Source of the DNA: Lachnospiraceae bacterium
Lineage (GTDB): Bacteria > Bacillota > Clostridia > Lachnospirales > Lachnospiraceae
Direction of reading: 5' to 3'
Assembly: GCA_017544835.1 (NCBI GenBank)
Contig: JAFYDI010000012.1
Span: forward strand, 1-32,964
Length of the DNA stretch: 32,964 nt
Positions 6,827-16,441 of the stretch are shown here, piece by piece. The position numbers were made by a program, and so were the translations under genes. Position 1 is the stretch's first letter, and each line of letters opens with the position of its first letter. The notes under the pieces were generated by a model. It was given only the letters and a program-made list of their open reading frames with translations, did not search any database and had not been told where the DNA came from.

Positions 6827-7306
6827 ATGAAACGTACAGATTACATTTCCTGGGATGAGTATTTTATGGGCGTAGCCGCTCTTTCGGGCATGCGTTCCAA
6901 AGACCCCAATACTCAGGTCGGCGCCTGCATAGTCAGTGCCGACAACAAGATTCTTTCAATGGGTTACAACGGTTTTCCCAAGAATTGTTCCGACGATGAC
7001 TTTCCGTGGGAACGCGACGGAGACACACTTGATACCAAGTATGCTTTTGTAACTCACAGCGAGCTTAACGCTATCCTTAATTATCGTGGCGGAAGTTTGG
7101 AAGGATCTAAGATTTACGTTTCCTTATTCCCCTGCAACGAATGTGCCAAGGCTATCATTCAAAGCGGAATCAAGACTATAGTTTACGACAGCGACAAGTA
7201 CGCAGACACTCCTTCCACAAAAGCGTCAAAGCGTATGCTTGATGCAGCCGGAGTTAAGTACTATCAGTACCAAAGAACCGGTCGCAAAGTGGAAATTGAA
7301 ATGTAG
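6827..7306 (+). CDS. comEB: Deoxycytidylate deaminase (dCMP deaminase, ComEB-like)
   Basis: The 159-aa product belongs to the zinc-dependent cytidine/deoxycytidylate deaminase fold. It would convert dCMP to dUMP, feeding thymidylate synthesis. The zinc site is visible as H77-S-E79, with the catalytic glutamate, and P102-C-N-E-C106. The N-terminal region (WDEYFMGVAALSGMRSKDPNTQVGACIV) is typical of dCMP deaminases rather than of free-nucleoside deaminases. A CGGAGG site precedes the ATG. The gene follows upp after a terminator. An upp-comEB arrangement is common in Clostridia, consistent with a pyrimidine-salvage block. I could not place a convincing promoter in the 120 bases upstream, so readthrough from upp may contribute. 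Confidence 0.92.
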   Translation: MKRTDYISWDEYFMGVAALSGMRSKDPNTQVGACIVSADNKILSMGYNGFPKNCSDDDFPWERDGDTLDTKYAFVTHSELNAILNYRGGSLEGSKIYVSLFPCNECAKAIIQSGIKTIVYDSDKYADTPSTKASKRMLDAAGVKYYQYQRTGRKVEIEM

Positions 7307-7316
7307 GGAAGTAAAT

Positions 7317-8480
7317 ATGATAAGAAAACATGTTAGAAGAATCTTGTTGATTCTTTTGCTTGTCGTAATATCGTTAAGGGTCGAACCGAGTCATTCTTTT
7401 GCTTCCCAATCCACAAGAGATAAACTCAACGAAGCCCAGAAAGACCGCGACGCGGCTAAGGAAAAAGTTAAGGAACAAAAAGACGAGGTTGACGGACTCA
7501 ACGCCCGCAAGAAAGAGTTTAAGCGGGAGTTAGACAAGCTTAATGCGGAACTTAACCAAATCTGTGAGAAAATTGCCGACCTTGAAGGTAAGATAGAGGT
7601 TAAGGAACAAGAAATCGCTGAGACTCAGGCAGCACTTGAAGAGGCGCGCAACGTTGAGGCAGAGCAGTACGAGGCCATGAAAAAGCGCATCCAATTCATG
7701 TACAAAGACAGTAAGAGTCTTTACCTTGAGATTGTGTTCCAGGCGAAGTCCTTTTCCGATTTCATTACGCTTAATAACTACATGGAAGCGCTTGCGGATT
7801 ACGACAAAGAAAAATTTGACGAATATCAGGCAACCCGTAAGAATATAGAAGCTTTGGAAGCAAAGCTCCAGGGTGAGAAAGCGGAGCTTGACGGACTTAA
7901 GGCCGAAGCCGAAGAAGAGAAGGCCAAGGTTGCAGAGGTTGCGGAACAGACCAAGGGCAAGGTTGCTCAGTACACCGACCTTATAAGCGATGCCGAAGCA
8001 GAACTTCTTGCTTACGAGGCAGACTTAAAGGCCAAGGAAGCCGATGTGGCAGCCATCAAGAAACAGCTTGAAGAAGAGTTAAGACTTTCGGCGCTTGCTG
8101 CAAGGTCTGTGTGGCGTGATATTTCAGACATACAATTTGCAGACGGAGACAGATATCTGCTTGCAGTGCTTATATATTGTGAAGCCGGCGGTGAGCCTTA
8201 TGAAGGTAAGGTTGCTGTCGGAGCGGTCGTAATTAACCGAGTAAGAAGTTCAGTATACCCTTCGACGGTAGTAGAAGTTATAAGACAGCGCAAACAATTC
8301 TCGCCCGTATACAGCGGACGATTCGATTTGTATCTTGCTGCGGGTAAGACCAACAACGACTGTTATGCGGCAGCAGATGCTGCTATGAGTGGCGTGACAA
8401 ACGTGGGAGATTGCCTCCATTTCAGAACTCCGATTGAAGGATTGACGGGCATTCAGATTGGCAATCACATCTTCTATTAA
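7317..8480 (+). CDS. Exported coiled-coil cell wall hydrolase, SleB-type catalytic domain
   Basis: From the ATG at 7317 the product is 387 aa. It has a basic, hydrophobic signal peptide (about 1-31, ending near SHSFA), a long charged coiled coil (about 35-255), and a C-terminal Hydrolase_2/SleB domain (about 278-387) containing LIYCEAGGEPYEGKVAVGAV; E289 is the likely catalytic acid. The coiled coil resembles the PcsB/CwlO type, in which FtsEX controls access to the catalytic domain, but here it is joined to a SleB-like lytic domain instead of CHAP or NlpC/P60. SleB enzymes act on spore cortex, but the same domain occurs in vegetative wall hydrolases, and no spore gene is nearby. An ATG at 7239 in the same frame lies inside comEB and would bury the signal peptide. 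The ribosome site (AGGGAAG) is weak. Confidence 0.83.
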   Translation: MIRKHVRRILLILLLVVISLRVEPSHSFASQSTRDKLNEAQKDRDAAKEKVKEQKDEVDGLNARKKEFKRELDKLNAELNQICEKIADLEGKIEVKEQEIAETQAALEEARNVEAEQYEAMKKRIQFMYKDSKSLYLEIVFQAKSFSDFITLNNYMEALADYDKEKFDEYQATRKNIEALEAKLQGEKAELDGLKAEAEEEKAKVAEVAEQTKGKVAQYTDLISDAEAELLAYEADLKAKEADVAAIKKQLEEELRLSALAARSVWRDISDIQFADGDRYLLAVLIYCEAGGEPYEGKVAVGAVVINRVRSSVYPSTVVEVIRQRKQFSPVYSGRFDLYLAAGKTNNDCYAAADAAMSGVTNVGDCLHFRTPIEGLTGIQIGNHIFY

Positions 8481-8591
8481 CGAATTATTAAATTCATGGG
8501 CATAATATTGCGCAAGAAAACTTGCATCACAATAAAAACATGAATGTATACTATCAAACTTTCTGACAATTTAAGGCCAAAATAAAATAAC

Positions 8592-9779
8592 ATGGATTAT
8601 CTAAAGCTTTTACAGTCCATAACGGGCGATAACTTAATAAGGATTGTACTTTCGAAGCCCGCCAAAGATTCGGAGGCCTCGGGAGTCAGAATCAGACCGG
8701 TAAAGGTTAAGGACAGCATTCTTTTTCAGGTCACCAAGAGCATCGGGTCGAAAAGTTCGAACACTTGCAAAGAGGTGCACGAGAATTTGAAGAGTGCGGA
8801 ACTTGAGAAATATTTAAAGGAAGCCATACCCGGTTTCTTTTACCGGGGGTTATTCGAGACGGAGGAAGGCGGATACACCGTTCTTGCCAATAAGAAGGGC
8901 ACAGTTAGCGTTGTAAAGAATAAATCCGTGACCGGTAAGAAAGAATCTCTTAGCCATAATCGTACCAAGAAATACATTATTGAAGAGGGCACCAAGGTTC
9001 CGTTTATGGTGGACCTCGGAGTTATGACACAGGATGGAAAGATTGTTCGTTCAAAGTACGATAAGTTCCGTCAGATTAACAGGTATCTTGAGATTGTAGC
9101 TGATGTAATACCAAGCCTTGATACATCAAGACCTGTTACCATTATTGATTTTGGCTGCGGTAAGTCATATCTTACTTTTGCCTTGTACTATTATCTGGTG
9201 AAGCTTAAGGGCATCAAGGCCGATATCATAGGGCTCGACCTTAAGAGCGACGTTATTGCCGAGTGCAACAGGCTTAAAGATAAGTACAAATATGATTCGC
9301 TTAAGTTTATTGAGGGCGATATAGGCAAGTTTGAAGGCGTAGATAAGGTTGATATGGTTATTACGCTTCATGCTTGCGATACGGCGACAGACTATGCGCT
9401 TCACAAGGCTGTTTCATGGGGCGCGGAGGTAATAATGGCGGTTCCCTGCTGCCAGCATGAGCTTAACCGGTTTAAAAACTCGCCGGTTCTTAGCGCTGTC
9501 TCCGAATACGGAATATTGAAAGAAAGAATGTCTGCGATTTTTACCGATGCCATGAGAGCCAATCTCTTGACTCAGGCAGGATACGATACGCAGATTCTTG
9601 AATTTATAGATATGGAGCATACTCCCAAGAACCTCCTGATAAGAGGCGTTAAGAAGAACCGCATGGTTCCCGGCAAGATTCTGTCTAAGAGCTTAGAGTC
9701 CTTAACCGAGCTTGCGGGCGGGGAGATTACGCTTAAGAAGTTATTACGAGATACACCTTATGAAGAAAACGATACTTAA
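8592..9779 (+). CDS. Class I SAM-dependent methyltransferase, Methyltransf_32 type
   Basis: The 395-aa cytoplasmic protein carries a Rossmann methyltransferase core from about 180. Motif I is IIDFGCGKSYLTFAL (about 184-198), an acidic loop IIGLDLK follows at about 213-219, and a VITLHACDTATD segment follows motif II. The AVPCCQHEL motif (P285-C-C-Q-H-E290) is the hallmark of the Methyltransf_32 group, which includes eukaryotic GSTCD and METTL25-like proteins and a bacterial branch whose substrate I do not know. The N-terminal 170 residues look like a separate recognition domain. RNA or protein methylation are both possible. A promoter with TATACT at 8547-8552 is likely; only a weak AAGG lies upstream of the ATG. 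Its last 20 bases overlap the start of the next gene, suggesting translational coupling. Confidence 0.8.
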   Translation: MDYLKLLQSITGDNLIRIVLSKPAKDSEASGVRIRPVKVKDSILFQVTKSIGSKSSNTCKEVHENLKSAELEKYLKEAIPGFFYRGLFETEEGGYTVLANKKGTVSVVKNKSVTGKKESLSHNRTKKYIIEEGTKVPFMVDLGVMTQDGKIVRSKYDKFRQINRYLEIVADVIPSLDTSRPVTIIDFGCGKSYLTFALYYYLVKLKGIKADIIGLDLKSDVIAECNRLKDKYKYDSLKFIEGDIGKFEGVDKVDMVITLHACDTATDYALHKAVSWGAEVIMAVPCCQHELNRFKNSPVLSAVSEYGILKERMSAIFTDAMRANLLTQAGYDTQILEFIDMEHTPKNLLIRGVKKNRMVPGKILSKSLESLTELAGGEITLKKLLRDTPYEENDT

Positions 9780-12297
9780 AATTATCGCTTCGATTCTTAC
9801 TTTTGCCGGGACGTTGTTCCTGGCGGGATTTTTAATGAACCGAGGCAATGTGAATACTACGCGCGATATGGAGCGCGCGACGCTTCCCGTCATAAGCATG
9901 AGCATTGGCGGCGAGACGATTAACGAGCTTCACGGCTACACTTCCGAAATGGATTTGGGCTTACTTCGCGAGAACATAACCCCCCTTGACGATCAAAGAG
10001 GGGTTACTTTTCGTGTTACAAAGCACGGCCGCGTGGTGGACAAGATTACGGCCAAGGTTCGTACCGTGGACGGAAGCCGCCTTATAGAGTCTTCAGAGAT
10101 AACGGATTATACCGAGGATGATTACACTATCCATGCCGGAATCCGCTTTAAAGACCTCCTTAAAGAATACACTGAATACAGTCTTCAGATTTATCTTACT
10201 TTCAGCGATAATACCGAGGCGTTTTATCACACTCGAATCATCAAAGCCCCGAGCTACTGTGTCAAAGAAAAAATTGCTTTTATCAAGGATTTCTGTACCA
10301 ATGAAATGACACTTGATTCCGCAAAGTCGCTTAAGACCTACATGGAGTCCAATTCAAGCGGGGATAATACCACTCTTGCCAAGGTTAATATTCACAGCTC
10401 CCTCGAGCAGCTTTCTTTTGGCAACCTTAATGTAAGACGCGAGACCGAGCCCGTCATGAACATTAAAGAAATAGCCAAAGAAACCGCAGTCTTTACCGTG
10501 AACTACCTTATTAAGGCAAGTAATGCGTCAGAAGAGACCGAGTATTTCGTGGAAGAATGCTTTCGTATACGATATACCGGCGAGGTGATGTACCTTCTTG
10601 ATTTTGAACGAACCATGGGCAGGGTTATATATATTGATACACCCATTATAAGAGGAGAGGATATCCTTCTTGGAATTACTAACGACGACAAGGGACTTAT
10701 CGAGAGCGATGACGGTAACGTAATTGCGTTTTGCAATGAGAATGTTCTTTATTCATACAATGCTGACGGCAACCGCCTTGTTAAGCTGTTTTCTTTTTAT
10801 GATGAGAGCAATTTCGATGAGAGAACATACAATAACAACCATGCGATTAAGGCGTTAAGCGTTGACGAAGCCGGTAATGTGTGGTTCGCGGTATACGGTT
10901 ATATGAACCGTGGAACCTATGAGGGTCGTGTGGGCGTGACGCTATACATGTTCAACGGTGTTACAAACGAGGTTGAGGAAGCCTTCTTCATAGCGTCGGA
11001 CAAGTCCGCGGATATTGTTATGCGCGATCTTGAGGAGCTGTGCTTTTTAAATCGTGAGGGCATCTTTTACCTGATGCTTGATAAGTCGATTTACGCTATA
11101 GATGTTGAGAACAAGACCACGGAGATTCTGGTCGAGAACCTCGAGGAAGACAAGTACACCGTTTCTTCCAATTCCACAATGATGGTATGGCAGGAGGGTG
11201 CTGACGTTAACGCATCCTCAAGCCTTAAGCTTATGAACCTTCATACCAAGCAGATTTCTACGATAGAGGCTCCGAATGACCAGTATATTAAGCCTATAGC
11301 CTTCATGGGCGAAGACTTTGCGTATGGACTGGCCTACAAGAGCGATATCGTGGAAGATAACACCGGAAGAATTACCTTCCCGATGTATTGCGTTAAGATT
11401 CAGAGTAAATTCGGTGAGAACCTCAAACAGTACAAAGAAGACGGCGCGTATGTAACCGGCGGTACTGTTAAGGATAACCTGCTTACACTCACCAGAGTGA
11501 AAAAATCGGACAAAGAAACCCTTTCTTACATTGCTATAGACAATGAATACATTACCAATAATCAGAAAAAAGAAGACCTTCAGAATAAAATCGACATATA
11601 TAACTATTCCGATTACGAGAAAGTTGTCCGTATTATTCTGAAAAAAGACGCAAAAGCGAAGGTGGTTAAAATTGTTCCGAGAGAAGTAATATACGAAGGA
11701 ACAAGAGAACTTGAGATGAAGCGCGCAGCTTCAACACACGACTATTATTACGTGTACTACAAGGGAAGACTTCAGAAGATATACACCAATCCCGCCAACG
11801 CGGTTCAGGAAGCCAATCTCAATTATGCTACGGTTTTAAACGGGTCCGGCAGATATGTATGGTACAGAGCCAACAGGAACCAAAGAAACCAGATTATGGA
11901 TTTAAGCGTTAATCCGGTGGGAGAGGAGAACCGAAGTCCTTTGGCATTTTGCCTGGATAAGATGCTTGAATATGAAGGCGTGGTCCGTAACTCGGAGTAC
12001 ATGCTCGCAAGGGGCAATTCGGTTCTTTCGATACTACGGGGAAGCCTTGAAAATGCAGAAGTTCTTGATTTAAGCGGTTGCTCTCTTGACAGTATTTTGT
12101 ACTACGTCAACAGAGATATACCGGTACTTGGAATAGTAGGCGATGACGCATACCTGGTTATAGGCTTTAATCAAATTGCCGTCGTAGTGCTTGATTCCAA
12201 GAAGGGCTGGTATAAGCTTGGCATGAATGAGGCGGAGAAATTGTTTGCAGGTACAGGTAACAGATTTATTACTTATGTACCGTTAAAACAGGAATAA
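9760..12297 (+). CDS. Large membrane-anchored extracytoplasmic protein of unknown function (845 aa)
   Basis: I do not recognise a named family. The start at 9760 gives MKKTILKIIASILTFAGTLF, a basic end plus a single hydrophobic helix (about 5-26), typical of a signal anchor. A longer in-frame reading from 9712 would put 16 charged residues ahead of this helix and is unlikely. Residues about 30-280 look like a beta-rich module (repeated short strands, SxGGETINELHGY near the start). Residues about 290-640 have spaced patterns such as NVWFAVYGY, IFYLMLDKSIYAID and SSLKLMNLHTKQI, which suggest beta-propeller blades or a similar repeat. The C-terminal part (about 700-845) ends in another propeller-like segment. 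The 20-base overlap with the methyltransferase gene implies coupled translation. Confidence 0.75.
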   Translation: MKKTILKIIASILTFAGTLFLAGFLMNRGNVNTTRDMERATLPVISMSIGGETINELHGYTSEMDLGLLRENITPLDDQRGVTFRVTKHGRVVDKITAKVRTVDGSRLIESSEITDYTEDDYTIHAGIRFKDLLKEYTEYSLQIYLTFSDNTEAFYHTRIIKAPSYCVKEKIAFIKDFCTNEMTLDSAKSLKTYMESNSSGDNTTLAKVNIHSSLEQLSFGNLNVRRETEPVMNIKEIAKETAVFTVNYLIKASNASEETEYFVEECFRIRYTGEVMYLLDFERTMGRVIYIDTPIIRGEDILLGITNDDKGLIESDDGNVIAFCNENVLYSYNADGNRLVKLFSFYDESNFDERTYNNNHAIKALSVDEAGNVWFAVYGYMNRGTYEGRVGVTLYMFNGVTNEVEEAFFIASDKSADIVMRDLEELCFLNREGIFYLMLDKSIYAIDVENKTTEILVENLEEDKYTVSSNSTMMVWQEGADVNASSSLKLMNLHTKQISTIEAPNDQYIKPIAFMGEDFAYGLAYKSDIVEDNTGRITFPMYCVKIQSKFGENLKQYKEDGAYVTGGTVKDNLLTLTRVKKSDKETLSYIAIDNEYITNNQKKEDLQNKIDIYNYSDYEKVVRIILKKDAKAKVVKIVPREVIYEGTRELEMKRAASTHDYYYVYYKGRLQKIYTNPANAVQEANLNYATVLNGSGRYVWYRANRNQRNQIMDLSVNPVGEENRSPLAFCLDKMLEYEGVVRNSEYMLARGNSVLSILRGSLENAEVLDLSGCSLDSILYYVNRDIPVLGIVGDDAYLVIGFNQIAVVVLDSKKGWYKLGMNEAEKLFAGTGNRFITYVPLKQE

Positions 12298-12379
12298 TTT
12301 GTTTTTTGTAATTTCTCGTTTATTTCCGACATTATAATAGAATTCAAGAGTACTGTCACACATTTTAATGGAGGCGTAT

Positions 12380-14119
12380 ATGAGAAAAATAGGCTCAAAG
12401 ATATTAATTATTGTTGCTGTTTTGTTCGTTGCTTTTGCTTGTAACGTAGCTGTTACATTTAATGCAATGAAGAATGTACGTACAACCGGCGATCTCATGG
12501 GCGATAAGATTATCCCCACCGAGTATGCGGCTGCACAGATTGGTAAGAACATAGAGGTTTGTAAATTGGACGCCAACCTCTTAGCGCTAATGCCCGATGC
12601 CGAGGCTGGTTTGGTAGAAAGTATCAGCGGTGGTTTCTACGGCTCAATGGGTATTGTTGATGAATACAGAGAATCACTTAACAAGCTGGTTCCCGCCATT
12701 AATGACAAAGCCCTTACGGAAGCACATGCTACATATGAAGGTTTCCTTGAGACCGCTTCGGGTATGCTTAATACCGCAATGTCAAGTATTTTGGCAGGCG
12801 ATGTTGATACAGCCAACACGATGCTTGGCTCCGATTTTATGGGCCTTGTAATAGGTGTAGGTGAACCTGCCAGCGACGCTTTCTATGCGGCACTCGATAA
12901 TGTCAATAAGAAAGCCGAAGCAACATTTGCTTCTACCGTTAAGAATATTCAGATGATGACACTAATTCTTACTGCAGTATTTGTACTTGCAGTTGTAGTG
13001 GGCATTATCTTTATCGTCGGTACTGTCAGCAGTCCCGCCAACAGAGCAAGTAAACAGCTTGAAACAATTATCAGTGACGTCAAGAATGACAAGGGCGACC
13101 TTACAGCCCGCCTTGATGTTACCACCAAGGATGAAATCGGTGTTCTTTCCGGCGGTATAAATGAATTTATTGAAAACCTCCAGAACATCATGAAGAAGAT
13201 CGGTGAAGAGTCTGAAAAGATGCAGACTTCCATCGAAACCATGAACAGAAACGTATCAAGTTCGGATGACGATATTACAGGTCTTTCTGCAGTTATGGAA
13301 GAGCTTTCGGCCAGCATGATCGAAGCTACCAACATGATTCATCAGGTAGACGAAGGTATTGAAGAAGTTAACGAATCCGTTTCCAACATGAATGATGAAA
13401 CAGATCGCGGAAGCAACCTTGTTCTTGAGATTAAGGGCAGAGCCAATACCGTTAAGAACGACGCCATTACACGTAAAGACAGAATCCTTAAGATTGTTGA
13501 TACACGTAAGGCTGAACTTGAAACAGCTATCGAAGAAAGTAAGAAGGTTAACGAGATTAACGGTCTTACCGGAGATATCCTTGATATAGCAAGCCAGACC
13601 AACCTCCTTGCACTTAATGCAAGTATCGAGGCTGCAAGAGCAGGTGAAGCAGGACGCGGCTTCGCGGTAGTTGCAGAAGAAATCAGTAAGCTTGCCGGCA
13701 ACAGCCAGGAAACAGCCAATATGATTCAGAGCATAAGCGATCAGGTTATTTCCGCTGTAGAAAGCCTTATGAGCAGCGCCAACCAGCTTATTGAATTCCT
13801 GTCTCAGGATATTATCGAAGACTACAAGAAGTTCGAAGGCGTGGCTGACAATTACTACACAGACGCTGAGAATATGGACAGAATCTTCGAAGCATATCGT
13901 GACGGCATGAGCACTCTCGACAGATCTGTAACCGAAATGACCTCTTCACTTAAGAGCATTTCCTCCGCTACAGAAGAAAGCTCCAAGGCTATCACATCTG
14001 CAGCAGAGAATACAGGCGACCTTGTATCTGCAATCCAGAACATTAAGAACGAAGCGGAGGAGAACCTTACGATTTCCGGTTCCCTTCAGGGCGAAGTTTC
14101 AAGATTCAAAAATATCTAA
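12380..14119 (+). CDS. Methyl-accepting chemotaxis protein
   Basis: From the ATG at 12380 the receptor has 579 aa: TM1 at about 5-30, an extracytoplasmic helical sensor of roughly 160 residues (four-helix-bundle type), TM2 at about 192-216, a HAMP domain (about 217-270) and a signalling domain. The hairpin tip is well conserved ([20 protein letters not shown], about 403-422), followed by [14 protein letters not shown], where CheA and CheW bind. There is no C-terminal CheR-docking pentapeptide. The sensed ligand cannot be predicted. An in-frame ATG at 12368 overlaps the GGAGG ribosome site (12370-12374), so 12380 is chosen. A TATAAT lies at 12333-12338, with a CCGACAT just upstream that resembles a motility sigma -10, but no fitting -35 is clear. 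No other chemotaxis or flagellar genes lie in the window. Confidence 0.93.
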   Translation: MRKIGSKILIIVAVLFVAFACNVAVTFNAMKNVRTTGDLMGDKIIPTEYAAAQIGKNIEVCKLDANLLALMPDAEAGLVESISGGFYGSMGIVDEYRESLNKLVPAINDKALTEAHATYEGFLETASGMLNTAMSSILAGDVDTANTMLGSDFMGLVIGVGEPASDAFYAALDNVNKKAEATFASTVKNIQMMTLILTAVFVLAVVVGIIFIVGTVSSPANRASKQLETIISDVKNDKGDLTARLDVTTKDEIGVLSGGINEFIENLQNIMKKIGEESEKMQTSIETMNRNVSSSDDDITGLSAVMEELSASMIEATNMIHQVDEGIEEVNESVSNMNDETDRGSNLVLEIKGRANTVKNDAITRKDRILKIVDTRKAELETAIEESKKVNEINGLTGDILDIASQTNLLALNASIEAARAGEAGRGFAVVAEEISKLAGNSQETANMIQSISDQVISAVESLMSSANQLIEFLSQDIIEDYKKFEGVADNYYTDAENMDRIFEAYRDGMSTLDRSVTEMTSSLKSISSATEESSKAITSAAENTGDLVSAIQNIKNEAEENLTISGSLQGEVSRFKNI

Positions 14120-14131
14120 AGAGCATGTAAT

Positions 14132-14161
14132 AAAGGCGTCTCCGAGAGGAGGCGCCTTTTT
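14132..14161 (+). terminator. Terminator of the chemoreceptor gene
   Basis: A 12-bp stem, AAAGGCGTCTCC paired with GGAGGCGCCTTT (one G-U wobble) around GAGA, ends in a T-run 12 bases past the stop codon. Confidence 0.9.
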
Positions 14162-14181
14162 GATGCTTTAATCAACGGTAC

Positions 14182-14209
14182 AAAAACAGCCGGTGTACTG
14201 CACCGGCTG
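14182..14209 (-). terminator. Terminator of prs (minus strand)
   Basis: CAGCCGGTG (14187-14195) and CACCGGCTG (14201-14209) form a perfect 9-bp stem. On the minus strand it is followed by TTTTT (14186-14182), 15 bases past the prs stop. With the preceding element it gives back-to-back terminators between the convergent transcripts. Confidence 0.9.
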
Positions 14210-14223
14210 AAATATTGTTAAGA

Positions 14224-15411
14224 TTAATCAAGTTCACCCATCTTATATCTGCTAACGATACGCTGAATACGCTCATTGGGAATAAGCAGATCGCTTATGG
14301 AGGTATCGTGGTTAAGTGTATCGATAATGTAAGCAATGTACTTACTCATATCGCAGTTGATGTACCATTCCTTGGACAAAAGCTCGGGAGACTGGTAAAT
14401 AAGGTTCGTGGTAAGAACTCTTGTAATGGTACCGTCTTCGTAAGCCTTATCAAAACGATCGAGGCCGTTGGTGAAAAGTCCGAAGGATGCGAAGATGAAG
14501 ATTCTGTTCGCATTTCTGGACTTTAAGTTAGCTGCAACTTCGAGAACGCTTTCGCCTGAAGAAATCATATCGTCTACGATAATAACGTCCTTGCCGTCTA
14601 CACTGGAGCCTAAGAACTCATGAGCGACGATGGGGTTACGACCGTTAACGATCTTAGTGTAGTCACGTCTTTTGTAGAACATACCCATATCAAGACCTAA
14701 CACGTTGGCAAGATAAATGGCACGTCCCATACCGCCTTCATCGGGTGAGATAACCATCATGTGGTCGGCGTCGATACTTAAGCCTTTCACATTCTTGAGT
14801 AAGCCCTTAATAAACTGGTAAGCGGGCTGGATGGTTTCAAAACCGTGAAGAGGAATAGCATTCTGAACACGGGGGTCATGAGCATCGAAGGTAATAATGT
14901 TGTCAACACCCATGGCTGTAAGCTCCTGAAGAGCCATTGCACAGTCGAGAGATTCACGACCTGTACGTTTATGCTGTCTGCTTTCGTAGAGGAAAGGCAT
15001 GATAACCGTGATACGTCTTGCCTTACCGCCTACAGCAGCGATGATACGTTTTAAATCCTGGTAATGATCGTCGGGCGACATGTGATTCTCATAGCCACAC
15101 ATTGAATAAGTGAGAGAGTAGTTACATACATCCACCATAAGGTATAAATCGGTACCTCTGACGGATTCAAGAATAAGACCTTTCGCTTCACCGGAACCAA
15201 ATCTGGGAACTTTAGCTTCGAGTATGTAAGAAGGTCTCATATAACCTGAGAAAGCTAAGCTTTCCTTGTGCTCGTTCTCGCGCTCTTCACGCCACTTAAC
15301 GAGGTAACTGTCAACTTTCTTACCTAATTCCTTACATCCCTCAAGAGGAATGATGCCAAGGGAACCGACCGGTATGGTCTCAAGATTACGCTTGTCTTCA
15401 AAAACAGCCAT
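14224..15411 (-). CDS. prs: Ribose-phosphate pyrophosphokinase, long form
   Basis: The 395-aa product belongs to the PRPP synthetase family, which makes PRPP from ribose 5-phosphate and ATP. The PRPP-binding loop is visible as DVIIVDDMISSGES (about 275-288), with VISPDEGGMGRA upstream (about 220-231) and ITFDAHDPRVQNAI (about 173-186) at the position of the metal-binding DLHAxQ element. These motifs deviate from classical Prs (DDMIDTxGT, PDxGGVxRA), and the protein is about 75 residues longer, with an N-terminal extension of about 80 residues. Long divergent Prs proteins are annotated in Lachnospiraceae. I favour a true PRPP synthetase because no other Prs is visible, but a related pyrophosphokinase or phosphoribosyltransferase role is not excluded. 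It is the last gene of a minus-strand block with the helicase-loader pair. Confidence 0.85.
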   Translation of the reverse strand: MAVFEDKRNLETIPVGSLGIIPLEGCKELGKKVDSYLVKWREERENEHKESLAFSGYMRPSYILEAKVPRFGSGEAKGLILESVRGTDLYLMVDVCNYSLTYSMCGYENHMSPDDHYQDLKRIIAAVGGKARRITVIMPFLYESRQHKRTGRESLDCAMALQELTAMGVDNIITFDAHDPRVQNAIPLHGFETIQPAYQFIKGLLKNVKGLSIDADHMMVISPDEGGMGRAIYLANVLGLDMGMFYKRRDYTKIVNGRNPIVAHEFLGSSVDGKDVIIVDDMISSGESVLEVAANLKSRNANRIFIFASFGLFTNGLDRFDKAYEDGTITRVLTTNLIYQSPELLSKEWYINCDMSKYIAYIIDTLNHDTSISDLLIPNERIQRIVSRYKMGELD

Positions 15412-15435
15412 GAAAAAGAATCCTCACTTTCGAAA

Positions 15436-16395
15436 TCAACACTTACGCTTGACGATTCGAATGTCAGCTCCCGAAAGCTTGCAGGCCGTATAGGTATTGA
15501 TAATACGGGAGAAAACTCTGTCGGAATACCTGTCGCTTATCTGCTCGAGAGAAAGGTTCGTAGAAATAATGGTAGACTTCTTACGAAGGTTTCGCTCATT
15601 GATAAACGAGAAGAGCTGATTGGAAACAAAGGAGTTTGAGACCTCGGTTCCCAAATCGTCTACGATTAGCAAATCACAATTATATATATATTCATGGAAA
15701 TTGTAAAGGTCTTCTTTGGCCTTGTTGTCAAAGGTTTCGCGAGCCAGAGCTTCAAAAAGTGAAACGGCGCTGAAATAGATAACCGAGTGCCCTGAGTCGA
15801 GTACGTCCTTCGCAATACAACCGGACAAAAATGACTTACCGGTGCCTACAGACCCGTAAAACAAAATGTTTTTATGCTCAAAATCTATTTTCTCAACAAG
15901 CTCGCGACTTACGAATACGGCACGCTTAAAGGCTTCAAAGCCTTCACCCGTATGATAAGTATAATCAAGCTTACTGAAGTTATTGTCCTCAAGAAAATCC
16001 TTGATATTGGACTGTTCGTATAGAATCTCGATAATCTGCTGCTTAAGGCAATGACACTTCTCGTTCTTAATGTAACCGGTATCCTTGCAATCGGGGCAGT
16101 CATATATAGGCTCGAGATAATCCTCGGGAAGACCTGCACCCTTAAGCATGCTTTTCTTCATGCTCTTTAAGTCTGCAAGGAGAGCACGAAGCTCCTCCAT
16201 AGCGTCCTTATCGCCGGCCATTTTCTTACGAGCCATGTCCATGGAGACGGATACTACGGAGTCGTCTAACTCCTTGTATCCCTCAACGTTTTTATATACA
16301 TATTCTCTTCTGTCGTTGAGAATGTGCTGATTCTTAAGTCTGGTAACTTCGTATCTTTGTAATATAGTATCAAACTGAGCTTGTGATAATGCCAT
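15436..16395 (-). CDS. dnaI: DnaI/DnaC-like replicative helicase loader ATPase
   Basis: The 319-aa AAA+ ATPase loads the replicative helicase onto DNA during initiation and restart. Walker A is GSVGTGKS (181-188) and Walker B LLIVDD (242-247), followed by LGTE. An N-terminal zinc-ribbon-like cluster is present, with C100, C103, C114 and C116, matching the helicase-binding N-domain of Bacillus DnaI; E. coli DnaC lacks such a cluster. The C-terminal arginine-rich segment (SDRVFSRI, about 291-298) fits sensor 2 or arginine-finger residues. A modest AAAGGG ribosome site precedes the ATG. It lies 46 bases after the DnaB/DnaD-like gene and is followed by prs after 24 bases, so the three probably form one transcript. 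Bacillus has a similar dnaB-dnaI pair. Confidence 0.88.
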   Translation of the reverse strand: MALSQAQFDTILQRYEVTRLKNQHILNDRREYVYKNVEGYKELDDSVVSVSMDMARKKMAGDKDAMEELRALLADLKSMKKSMLKGAGLPEDYLEPIYDCPDCKDTGYIKNEKCHCLKQQIIEILYEQSNIKDFLEDNNFSKLDYTYHTGEGFEAFKRAVFVSRELVEKIDFEHKNILFYGSVGTGKSFLSGCIAKDVLDSGHSVIYFSAVSLFEALARETFDNKAKEDLYNFHEYIYNCDLLIVDDLGTEVSNSFVSNQLFSFINERNLRKKSTIISTNLSLEQISDRYSDRVFSRIINTYTACKLSGADIRIVKRKC

Positions 16396-16441
16396 ATTGA
16401 CCCTTTCATACTAACCTATTACAGGCAACGAACAGCAAACA

